This document shows, piece after piece, positions 7,340-14,599 of a stretch of 21,877 nucleotides of DNA; the stretch's first letter is position 1, and each line of letters begins with the position of its first letter. The stretch spans positions 1 through 21,877 of the forward strand of contig CALZZH010000018.1 in assembly GCA_945830595.1 (NCBI GenBank), written 5' to 3'. The position numbers and the translations under genes are program-made. The notes below the pieces were generated by a model, which was not told where the DNA came from, did not search any database, and saw nothing but the letters and a program-made list of their open reading frames with translations. This DNA comes from Avoscillospira sp945864925 (GTDB lineage: Bacteria > Bacillota > Clostridia > Oscillospirales > Oscillospiraceae).

Positions 7340-9301
7340 ATGAGCCGCCAGGAAGCTTTGGACCAATATCAGAAATCCCTGAAGGCGGGACAAAAGTGCT
7401 ACCGCAACGCCGTCTTGCACGGGAAGTATCCCTACCCCCAGGTGCTGGATGAGATTCTGGACGAGAGCATGAATGCCGGCCGGCTGGAGATAGGCCTGGT
7501 GGAGATTCCCATGGAGCAGATCGTGGGCACCAAAACCGCCGGACGAAAATCCACCTTTGCGGCCAATTTCATGCCGCTGATGCCGCCGAACACGGAATTC
7601 GGCAGCAAATGGATTGATCTCTGCATGGCCCATTTGAGCGAAGAGGGCATCCGGGACCCCATTCGGTGCTATGAGTACCTGGGGCGGTTTTACGTCCAGG
7701 AGGGCAACAAGCGGGTCAGTGTGCTGAAGAGCTACGAGGCCACTTCCATTTCCGGCTATGTCACCCGGATTATTCCCGTCTATTCCCAGGACCTGAAGGT
7801 GCAGGTCTATTATGAATTCATGCGGTTTTATCAGCTGGCGGGCCTGTACCAGGTGGAATTTACGCAGCTGGGCAGCTACAGCAAGCTCCAGGCGGCCCTG
7901 GGGTTCGACGCCGACCATGTCTGGACCAAGGAGGAGCGCCAGGCGTTCCTGGCCCGCTTCACCCGCTTCCGGGATTTCTTCCGCAAGCAGGGCGGTGAGG
8001 AGCTGGCGGTGACGCCGGCGGACGCCCTGCTGGTGTGGCTGCGGGTCTACACCTTCCGGGAGCTGCGGGATATGACCGCTTCGGAGCTGACCAGGAGCCT
8101 GGCCCGGGTGTGGCCGGACGTGAAGCTTCTGGACCAGGATATGCCTATCGAGATCAACACGGAGCCGCCGGCGGAGGAAAAGGGCCTGCTGTCCTCTCTG
8201 CTGGGCACCCGGCCCAGTCATTTGAACGTGGCCTTCTTCTTCCACGCGGATCCCAAATCCAGCGCCTTCACCCGGTCCCATGAGGTGGGCGCCCAGTATG
8301 TGGCCGAAGCCATGAAGGACACCGTCACGGTGCGCAGCTATTATGGCGTCCAGGCGGATGAGGCCGGCGAGTGGACCATGGAAAAGGCCGTGGCCGAAGG
8401 CGCCCAGGTACTGTTTGCCACGGCGCCGCCGCTCATCGGCGCCTGCCGGAAGATTGCCGCCCGGCATCCGGAGCTGAAGGTGCTCAACTGCGCCCTGTCC
8501 ATGCCCTACACCGGCGTGCGGACCTACTACAGCCGCATCCACGAGGGCAAGTTTATCACCGGCGCCGTGGCGGCGGCCATGAGCCGGGAGGATACCCTGG
8601 GCTATGTGGGCAACTACCCCATCTACGGCGTGGCGGCCAGCATCAATGCCTTTGCCCTGGGCGCCAGGATGGTGAATCCCAACGCCCGGATCCGGCTGGA
8701 GTGGTCCTGCGTCCCCGGGGACCCCTACGCGGCCTTTGCCCACAACGGCGTGCGCACCATCAGCAACCGGGAGATTCCCTCCCCCGGAGACCTGCAGTGG
8801 TCCTGGGACTGGGGAACCTACCGCATCCGGGAGGATGGCTCCGTCATGCCCATTGCGTCCCCCTGCTGGAACTGGGGCAAATTCTATGAAAAGGTGCTCA
8901 AGAGCATCCTCAGCGGCGCCTGGGACGCCCTGTCCCCGAAAGAAAGCGGCAAGGCGGTGGGCTACTGGTGGGGCATGAACACCGGTGTATTGGATGTGCA
9001 GCTGAGCCCGGAGCTGCCGGACGGCGTCCACCGTCTGGGAGAGATTCTCCGCGGCGGCATCATCAACGGGGCCATCGATCCCTTCCGGGCCGTGCTGCGG
9101 GACCAGCAGGGCAACATCCACAACGACGGCGAGCGCTGGATGACGCCGGAGGAAATCATGCACATGGATTGGCTGTGCGACTGCGTGGACGGCGAGATCC
9201 CCGGCTTTGATGCCCTGAAGCCCATGGCCCAGGACGTGGTGCGGGTGCTGGGCGTCTACCGCGACCAGATTCCGCCGGAAAAGGAGGGCGTCCTGCTGTG
9301 A
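7340..9301 (+). CDS. Cytoplasmic fusion: ParB/sulfiredoxin-like N-terminus plus BMP/PnrA-type nucleoside-binding domain
   Basis: The protein has 653 residues. About 295-645 is a BMP family (PnrA/Med-type purine-nucleoside receptor) domain: LNVAFFFHADPKSSAFTRSHEVGAQYV, a VLFATAP strand, then GKFITGAVAAAMSREDTLGYVGNYPIYGVAASINAFALGARMVNP, the family hallmark. Normal members are lipoproteins of about 350 residues; this one has no signal peptide or lipobox. Instead about 290 extra residues precede it. Within them, 51-131 resembles the ParB/sulfiredoxin fold: a 'VEIPMEQIVGT' strand, then 'EEGIRDPIRCYEYLGRFYVQ' leading into EGNKRVSVLK, which sits where ParB has its GERR box. A charged, mostly helical region (190-260) links the two halves. 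ATG 7340 is preferred over ATG 7334 because AAGGAGG lies 8 nt rather than 2 nt upstream. It overlaps the metallophosphoesterase gene by GTGA. BMP assignment is firm; ParB-like assignment is inference from motif and hydropathy. A role as an intracellular nucleoside sensor is a hypothesis. Confidence 0.88.
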   Translation: MSRQEALDQYQKSLKAGQKCYRNAVLHGKYPYPQVLDEILDESMNAGRLEIGLVEIPMEQIVGTKTAGRKSTFAANFMPLMPPNTEFGSKWIDLCMAHLSEEGIRDPIRCYEYLGRFYVQEGNKRVSVLKSYEATSISGYVTRIIPVYSQDLKVQVYYEFMRFYQLAGLYQVEFTQLGSYSKLQAALGFDADHVWTKEERQAFLARFTRFRDFFRKQGGEELAVTPADALLVWLRVYTFRELRDMTASELTRSLARVWPDVKLLDQDMPIEINTEPPAEEKGLLSSLLGTRPSHLNVAFFFHADPKSSAFTRSHEVGAQYVAEAMKDTVTVRSYYGVQADEAGEWTMEKAVAEGAQVLFATAPPLIGACRKIAARHPELKVLNCALSMPYTGVRTYYSRIHEGKFITGAVAAAMSREDTLGYVGNYPIYGVAASINAFALGARMVNPNARIRLEWSCVPGDPYAAFAHNGVRTISNREIPSPGDLQWSWDWGTYRIREDGSVMPIASPCWNWGKFYEKVLKSILSGAWDALSPKESGKAVGYWWGMNTGVLDVQLSPELPDGVHRLGEILRGGIINGAIDPFRAVLRDQQGNIHNDGERWMTPEEIMHMDWLCDCVDGEIPGFDALKPMAQDVVRVLGVYRDQIPPEKEGVLL

Positions 9302-9993
9302 GAATCCTGGTGGTTGCCGATGAAGAATGCCGGTACTTCTGGGATTATTACCAGCCTGGCCGTCTGAAGGAGTTCGACCTGATTTTGTCCTGCGGCGATC
9401 TGAAGCCGGAGTATCTGTCCTTTCTGGTGACCATGGCCCGGGCGCCGGTGCTGTATGTCCACGGAAATCACGACGGCAGATATGAGACGAATCCGCCGGA
9501 GGGCTGTGAGTGCATTGAGGACATGGTCTACCGCTATGGGGACCTGCGGATTTTGGGTCTGGGCGGCTGCCGCCTGTATTCCGGCGGGCCCTACCAGTAC
9601 ACGGAGCAGCAGATGCGCCGGCGGATCCGGAAGCTGCGCTTCAAGCTGTGGCGGAGCAAGGGGGTGGACATTGTCCTGACCCACTCGCCGGTGCGGGATT
9701 ACGGCGACGACGACGACCTGCCCCACCGGGGCTTTGAGGCCTTCTGGCCGCTGCTGGAGGCTTACAGGCCCCAGTATCTGTGCCACGGCCACGTCCATAT
9801 GAATTACGGCCATGACCGGCCCCGGGTGGTCCGCTACGGCGAGACGGATCTGGTCAACGGCTATGAACGGTATGTCATAGACCTGCCGGAGTTTGACAAA
9901 TACGGAAAGCGCATTCCCATCACGGCCCAGACTGTGGCGGAGGTGCACCGGATCAACCGGGAGCAGGAAAAGGCCATGACGGGAGATACATAA
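9298..9993 (+). CDS. Calcineurin-like metallophosphoesterase
   Basis: The protein has 231 residues and the order of motifs of the metallophosphoesterase superfamily: D8 at the first metal site, G33-D34 (SCGDLK), G56-N-H-D59, H129 (LTHSP) and G164-H-V-H167. These ligate two metals for phosphoester hydrolysis. The usual first motif DxH is DEE here (D8-E9-E10). The start is GTG at 9298, overlapping the previous stop by GTGA, with AAGGAGG 10 nt upstream; this makes it the second gene of the operon. The substrate cannot be predicted. Coupling to a nucleoside-binding protein suggests, without proof, a nucleotide or cyclic nucleotide. It is cytoplasmic with no signal peptide. Confidence 0.93.
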   Translation: MRILVVADEECRYFWDYYQPGRLKEFDLILSCGDLKPEYLSFLVTMARAPVLYVHGNHDGRYETNPPEGCECIEDMVYRYGDLRILGLGGCRLYSGGPYQYTEQQMRRRIRKLRFKLWRSKGVDIVLTHSPVRDYGDDDDLPHRGFEAFWPLLEAYRPQYLCHGHVHMNYGHDRPRVVRYGETDLVNGYERYVIDLPEFDKYGKRIPITAQTVAEVHRINREQEKAMTGDT

Positions 9994-10017
9994 GAAAGAC
10001 AGAATCGAGGATTGTCC

Positions 10018-10653
10018 ATGGAGGAAACCTTCTATATTGATCCGCATAAATATTATGGCCGTCCGGTCCGGTCTGCGGGGCCGGGGTGCGTGAAAGACCC
10101 CATCGACCGGATTCCGGCGGAGATGGCCTGCTATGATCTGCTGGATTCATTGGGCGTGATCTACGCCCGGGTGGATCACAGCCATGCCGATACCATCGAG
10201 GCCTGCCACGCCGTGGAGCAGGTGCTGGGCTGGCCGGTCTGCAAGAATCTGTTTCTGTGCAACCGGCAGAAAACCCAGTACTATCTGCTGATGCTGGAGG
10301 GGGACAAGGTGTTCAAGACCAAGGACCTGTCCAGGCAGCTGGGGGTGGCACGGCTCAGTTTCGCCAGCCCGGAGGATATGACGGCCCTGCTGGGGGTCCA
10401 CCCCGGCTCGGTGACGGTGCTGGGCCTGATGAATGACCGGGACAACCGGGTCCAGCTGGTCATGGACCGCCCCATCTACGACGGCCCCCAGGTGTCCTGC
10501 CATCCCTGCATCAGCACCTCCACGCTGCTGCTGTCCCGGCAGGACCTGCTGGAGACTGTTCTGCCCGCCCTGCACCACAGCCCCATTGTGGTGGACCTGC
10601 CGGACCCGGAGGCTCAGGAACCCTCTCCCGCTTCCCCCGCTGCAGGAGATTGA
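10018..10653 (+). CDS. YbaK/ProX-type aminoacyl-tRNA deacylase (prolyl-tRNA synthetase-associated domain)
   Basis: This free-standing editing-domain protein has 211 residues. Proteins of the ProX/PrdX group hydrolyse mischarged Ala-tRNA(Pro) or related species. Visible family marks are K77-N-L-F-L, a 'GVHPGSVTVLGLMNDRDN' segment (residues 126-143) and HPCISTSTLLLS around H162. About 20 proline/acid-rich residues follow the domain at the C-terminus. ATG 10018 is preferred over an upstream TTG at 10012 because GAGG (10007-10010) is 7 nt from the ATG and only 1 nt from the TTG. It lies 24 nt after the metallophosphoesterase stop and ends before a strong terminator, so it is the last gene of the fusion-protein operon. 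PrdX in clostridia is linked to proline reductase, but no prd genes are seen here. Confidence 0.9.
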   Translation: MEETFYIDPHKYYGRPVRSAGPGCVKDPIDRIPAEMACYDLLDSLGVIYARVDHSHADTIEACHAVEQVLGWPVCKNLFLCNRQKTQYYLLMLEGDKVFKTKDLSRQLGVARLSFASPEDMTALLGVHPGSVTVLGLMNDRDNRVQLVMDRPIYDGPQVSCHPCISTSTLLLSRQDLLETVLPALHHSPIVVDLPDPEAQEPSPASPAAGD

Positions 10654-10743
10654 CGCAGGCCTGACGTTTCCCGCAGCACCGCCGGGGACAGGAGACGCCC
10701 CGCGTCCCCCAAAAACGTCTTCCAATTCCAGATTGCCCCAATC

Positions 10744-10777
10744 CATACCGGCGCCGGCGGCGCCGGTATGTTTTTTT
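10744..10777 (+). terminator. Strong rho-independent terminator
   Basis: CATACCGGCGCC (10744-10755), a 3-nt loop, GGCGCCGGTATG (10759-10770), then seven Ts (10771-10777). It ends the operon beginning at 7340 and insulates the nucleoside transporter operon. Confidence 0.95.
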
Positions 10778-10796
10778 GCAGGATGGAGAAATAGTT

Positions 10797-10826
10797 GTGG
10801 CAATTTGATCAAAAATCCTGTATAAT
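10797..10826 (+). promoter_or_regulatory. Promoter of the nucleoside ABC transporter operon
   Basis: A perfect TATAAT at 10821-10826 has GTGGCA (10797-10802) 18 bp upstream (4 of 6 matches to TTGACA). A small hairpin, CGCCTG-AATGC-CAGGCG (10841-10857), lies in the short leader just before the GGGAGGG ribosome site (10862-10868). Confidence 0.65.
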
Positions 10827-10874
10827 AGAGTCAAATTTTTCGCCTGAATGCCAGGCGGAGCGGGAGGGATGACA

Positions 10875-12401
10875 TTGGCGGACTATGTTATTGAGATGCT
10901 GAACATCACCAAGGAGTTCCCGGGGATCAAAGCCAACGATGATATCACCCTGCAGCTGAAGCGGGGCGAAATCCACGCCTTGCTGGGTGAAAACGGCGCC
11001 GGCAAGTCCACGCTGATGAGCGTCCTCTTCGGCCTGTATCAGCCGGAGAAGGGCTGCATCAAGAAAAACGGCCAGGTTGTGGAAATCAAGAACCCCAACG
11101 ATGCCAATGCGCTGAATATCGGCATGGTTCACCAGCATTTCAAGCTGGTGGAATGTTTCTCGGTGCTGGACAACATCATTCTGGGCGTGGAGCCCAACAA
11201 GCTGGGTTTCCTGCAGAAAAAGGAAGCCCGGGAGAAGGTCCTGCGGCTGTCAGAGCAGTATGGTCTGAAGGTCGATCTGGATGCCCTGGTGGAGGATATC
11301 TCCGTGGGCATGCAGCAGCGGACGGAAATTCTGAAGATGCTCTACCGGGACAACGAGATTCTGATCTTCGACGAGCCTACCGCCGTCCTGACGCCGCAGG
11401 AAATCGATGAGCTCATGCAGATCATGAAGAACCTGGCTGCCGAGGGCAAGAGCATCCTGTTCATCTCCCACAAGCTGGCGGAAATCATGGCCGTGGCCGA
11501 CCGCTGCACGGTCCTGCGCAAGGGCAAGTACATCGGCACCGTGGAGACCAAGAATACCACGGTGGAGGAGCTGTCCGCCATGATGGTGGGCCGCCAGGTC
11601 AATTTCAAGGTGGACAAGGCCCCGGCCCAGCCGGGAGAGGTGGTACTGGATGTGCAGCATGTCACCGTGCCCTCCAAGCTCCACAAGAACAACGCCGTCA
11701 AGGATGTGTCCTTCCAGGTGCGCCGGGGCGAGATCGTCTGCCTGGCCGGCATCGAGGGCAATGGCCAGACCCAGTTCATCCATGCCCTGACCGGCCTGGA
11801 TGCCATGTCGGCCGGCACCATCACCCTCTGCGGAAAGGATATCTCCAAGGCCCCCATCCGGCAGCGCAGCAAGGACGGTATGAGCCATATTCCCGAAGAC
11901 CGGCACAAGCATGGCCTGGTGCTGGACTTCACCCTGGAGCAGAACATGGTGCTCCAGCGCTACTGGCAGCCTCAGTTCCAGAAGGGCGGCTTCATCAAGT
12001 TTGACGCCGTGCGGGAATATTCCGACCGGCTCATTGAGCAGTACGACGTCCGCAGCGGACAGGGCAGCGTCACCGTGGCCCGTTCCATGTCCGGCGGCAA
12101 CCAGCAGAAGGCCATCGTGGCCCGGGAGATTGACAAGGATCCCGAACTGCTCATCGCCGTCCAGCCCACCCGCGGCCTGGACGTGGGCGCCATCGAGTAT
12201 ATCCATCAGCAGATTGTGGCTGTCCGGGACGCGGGCAAGGCCGTGCTGCTGGTCTCCCTGGAGCTGGACGAGGTCATGAACCTGTCCGACCGAATTCTGG
12301 TCATGTACGAGGGAGAAATCGTGGGCCAGTTCGACCCCAAGACCGTCACCGTCGAGGAGCTGGGCCTGTATATGGCCGGCGCCAAGCGGATGGAACTGTA
12401 A
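10875..12401 (+). CDS. Nucleoside ABC transporter ATP-binding protein (tandem ATPase, NupO/YufO-like)
   Basis: The protein has 508 residues with two fused ABC ATPase halves, as in the BMP-type nucleoside importers and RbsA-like proteins. First half: Walker A GENGAGKST (38-46), signature-like ISVGMQQRTEIL (142-153), Walker B ILIFDEPTAVLTPQE. Second half: degenerate Walker A AGIEGNGQTQF (291-301), signature MSGGNQQKAIVAREI (405-419), and LLIAVQPTRGLDVGA, where the Walker B carboxylates are replaced by QP. This is normal for the family. Start choice: GGGAGGG directly abuts ATG 10869 (spacing 0) but is 6 nt from TTG 10875, which gives MADYVIEMLNITKEF, the expected N-terminus; TTG is preferred, ATG remains possible. 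It is the first gene of the uptake cluster, and the next ribosome site overlaps its stop. Confidence 0.95.
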   Translation: MADYVIEMLNITKEFPGIKANDDITLQLKRGEIHALLGENGAGKSTLMSVLFGLYQPEKGCIKKNGQVVEIKNPNDANALNIGMVHQHFKLVECFSVLDNIILGVEPNKLGFLQKKEAREKVLRLSEQYGLKVDLDALVEDISVGMQQRTEILKMLYRDNEILIFDEPTAVLTPQEIDELMQIMKNLAAEGKSILFISHKLAEIMAVADRCTVLRKGKYIGTVETKNTTVEELSAMMVGRQVNFKVDKAPAQPGEVVLDVQHVTVPSKLHKNNAVKDVSFQVRRGEIVCLAGIEGNGQTQFIHALTGLDAMSAGTITLCGKDISKAPIRQRSKDGMSHIPEDRHKHGLVLDFTLEQNMVLQRYWQPQFQKGGFIKFDAVREYSDRLIEQYDVRSGQGSVTVARSMSGGNQQKAIVAREIDKDPELLIAVQPTRGLDVGAIEYIHQQIVAVRDAGKAVLLVSLELDEVMNLSDRILVMYEGEIVGQFDPKTVTVEELGLYMAGAKRMEL

Positions 12402-12414
12402 GGAGGGAGCGGAA

Positions 12415-13587
12415 ATGAAGAAGAAAAACCAGAGTCCGCTCCTGGAGCGGAGCATGGGCGGTCTGACGTCCGTGATCGCGGCGCTGATCTGCATTGTGGT
12501 GGGCCTGGTTCTGGGCCTGCTGTTCCTGCTGATTCTGGACGCCCAGCATGCCTGGAAGGACGGCTTTGTGCCCATCATTCAGGCCGGCTTCCGCAATGTG
12601 GGCAATGAAACCCTGGCCAAGGTCGGCATGAACTGGATGACCGTGGGCCAGGAGATCGTGGAGGCCGCGCCCCTGATCATGTGCGGCCTGTCCGTGGCCT
12701 TCGCCTTCAAGACCGGCCTGTTCAACATCGGCGCCGCCGGCCAGTACACCCTGGGCGCCTTCGGCGGCATGTACAGCGCCATCATCCTGCACCTGCCCTG
12801 GTGGGCCTGCCTGCTGGTGGCCACCCTGTTCGGTGCCCTGTGGGGCGCCATCCCGGGCCTGTTCAAGGCCTTCCTCAACATCAACGAGGTCATCACCTCC
12901 ATCATGTTCAACTGGATCGGCCTCTATGCCGTCAACACTATCATCTACGGCCGCGGCTCCGGCGCCATGTTCAACCTGAAAAAGGCGGAGACCTACGCCA
13001 TCAAGGAGGTCAGCCCCCAGTCCGTGATCCCCTCCAAGATTTTCGGTTGGGACATGTTCCAGACCTTCAAGTACGGCTCCATCTCCATTGCCATCTTCCT
13101 GGCCATTCTGGTGGCCATCGTGATCCTGATTGTGCTGAACAAGACCACCTTTGGCTATGAGCTGAAGGCCTGCGGCAGCAATGCCCAGGCGGCCAAGTAT
13201 GCCGGCATCAACGAAAAGCGTTCCATCGTTCTGTCCATGGTCATTGCCGGCGCCCTGGCGGGCTTCGGCGCCGGCCTGTATTACCTGGCCGGCGGTGCCC
13301 AGTGGAATCCCCAAGACTCCACGGTTCTGCCCTCTGCAGGCTTTGACGGCATCTCTGTGGCGCTTCTGGCCAGCCTGAATCCCATCGGCTGTATTTTCTC
13401 GGGCCTGTTCATCTCGCATCTGTCCACCGGCGGCGCCCAGATGACGCAGGTCTATTTCCCCGGTGAGATTGCTGATGTGGTTTCCGGTATTATCATCTAC
13501 CTGTGCGCCTTCTCCAGCCTGTTCAAGGGTAAGGTCATGGGCTGGCTCAAGGGCGGCAAAAAGGCAAAGGAGGGACAAGCGCAATGA
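12415..13587 (+). CDS. Nucleoside ABC transporter permease 1 (NupP/YufP-like)
   Basis: This polytopic membrane protein has 390 residues and belongs to the branched-chain amino acid/ribose/nucleoside permease family. The first membrane segment is at about 17-41. FNIGAAGQYTLGAFGG (103-118) and NINEVITSIMFNW (155-167) are characteristic of the BMP-linked nucleoside permeases. Further segments follow at about 223-243, 265-290 and near the C-terminus, which ends in a lysine-rich tail. AGGAGGG at 12401-12407 precedes the ATG by 7 nt. The stop overlaps the start of the second permease (ATGA), as expected for subunits made in equal amounts. The transported nucleoside cannot be read from the sequence; the downstream salvage enzymes point to pyrimidine nucleosides. 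Confidence 0.95.
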   Translation: MKKKNQSPLLERSMGGLTSVIAALICIVVGLVLGLLFLLILDAQHAWKDGFVPIIQAGFRNVGNETLAKVGMNWMTVGQEIVEAAPLIMCGLSVAFAFKTGLFNIGAAGQYTLGAFGGMYSAIILHLPWWACLLVATLFGALWGAIPGLFKAFLNINEVITSIMFNWIGLYAVNTIIYGRGSGAMFNLKKAETYAIKEVSPQSVIPSKIFGWDMFQTFKYGSISIAIFLAILVAIVILIVLNKTTFGYELKACGSNAQAAKYAGINEKRSIVLSMVIAGALAGFGAGLYYLAGGAQWNPQDSTVLPSAGFDGISVALLASLNPIGCIFSGLFISHLSTGGAQMTQVYFPGEIADVVSGIIIYLCAFSSLFKGKVMGWLKGGKKAKEGQAQ

Positions 13588-14522
13588 CACTGCTGATCAA
13601 ATATACGCTGATTTACGGAATTGTGCTGATGCTGGTGGCTCTGGGCGCCTGCTTCTCTGAGCATTCCGGCATCATCAACATCGCCATGGAAGGCATCATG
13701 GTCATCGGCGGCGTCTTTGGCCTGCTGGTGCTGGTGATGCTGCCGGCGGGAACCTCCTCGTTCATGAAGGTCCTGATCAGCATCTGCACGGCTGCCGCGG
13801 CAGGTGTGGTCTACTCGGCCCTGCTGGCCTTTGCGTCCATAAATCTGAAAGCGGACCAGACCATCGGCGGCACGGCCCTGAACCTGCTGGCCACAGCCCT
13901 GGCTCTGGTGCTGGTGAAGCGCTACAACAACACCATGTCCGGCGGCACCGGCACCCAGTCCCCCAAGCTCAGCTTCGTCAATAGCGACTTCATCTTCAAC
14001 ATCGGCCCCATCACGGTCAATGTGTTCCTGTTCGTGGGCCTGGCGCTGCTGGTGATCGCCATTGTGGTGCTCTACCGGACCCGCTTCGGCATGCGCCTGA
14101 TGGCCTGCGGCGAGCATCCCCAGGCAGCAGATTCCGTGGGCATCAACGTCTATCGGATGCGCTGGTGCGGCGTGCTGATCTCCGGATTCCTGGGCGGCAT
14201 CGGCGGTCTGGCGTACATTGTCCCCGCCGTGCAGGTGTGGAATTTCGAAAGCGGCGTCACCGGCATGGGCTTCCTGGCCATCGCCGTTATGATTTTCGGC
14301 CAATGGAAGCCGGGCAGAATCTTCCTGGCAGCCATGTTCTTCGCTGTGTTCAAGGCCCTGGCCAATATCTATGACTCCACCTTCCTGACCGCCTTGAACC
14401 TGACCAAGGAAGTCTACAACATGATGCCCTTCATCGCCTCCATGATCATTCTGGCCTTCACTTCCAAGAATTCCCGCGCCCCCAAGGCTGAGGGCGTCCC
14501 CTATGACAAGGGACAGCGATAG
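13584..14522 (+). CDS. Nucleoside ABC transporter permease 2 (NupQ/YufQ-like)
   Basis: The second permease subunit has 312 residues and many hydrophobic segments. The family mark GIINIAMEGIMVIGG is at 29-43, and a second characteristic stretch, INLKADQTIGGTALNLLATALALVLVKRY, lies at about 86-114. It starts within the previous stop (ATGA) with AAAGGAGGG upstream. In this transporter type the two permeases pair with the tandem ATPase and receive substrate from a BMP lipoprotein, but no such lipoprotein gene is present between 10797 and 16524. It is followed by an imperfect hairpin without a U-tract, so read-through into the phosphorylase gene is likely. Confidence 0.95.
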   Translation: MTLLIKYTLIYGIVLMLVALGACFSEHSGIINIAMEGIMVIGGVFGLLVLVMLPAGTSSFMKVLISICTAAAAGVVYSALLAFASINLKADQTIGGTALNLLATALALVLVKRYNNTMSGGTGTQSPKLSFVNSDFIFNIGPITVNVFLFVGLALLVIAIVVLYRTRFGMRLMACGEHPQAADSVGINVYRMRWCGVLISGFLGGIGGLAYIVPAVQVWNFESGVTGMGFLAIAVMIFGQWKPGRIFLAAMFFAVFKALANIYDSTFLTALNLTKEVYNMMPFIASMIILAFTSKNSRAPKAEGVPYDKGQR

Positions 14523-14544
14523 GACCGCAATTTCCAACTCACAC

Positions 14545-14577
14545 AAGCCCCCTTGTGCCTCTGCACAGAGGGGGCTT
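14545..14577 (+). terminator. Intra-operon hairpin without U-tract (possible partial terminator or mRNA processing site)
   Basis: AAGCCCCCT/AGGGGGCTT plus TGTGC/GCACA with one bulged G and a CTCT loop make a stable 14-bp stem between the second permease and the phosphorylase gene. No T-run follows (GGAGCTTAACG), so a full terminator is unlikely. It may lower expression of the distal genes or protect the upstream mRNA 3' end. Confidence 0.5.
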
Positions 14578-14599
14578 GGAGCTTAACGGGAGGTTTTTC

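Noticed and set aside
7007..9163. Long minus-strand open frame opposite the BMP fusion gene
   Set aside because: It has low-complexity composition, no ribosome site or domain, and the plus strand carries a clear BMP domain.
14545..14577. Full terminator separating two operons
   Set aside because: There is no T-run after the stem and no promoter before the phosphorylase gene, so read-through is more likely.
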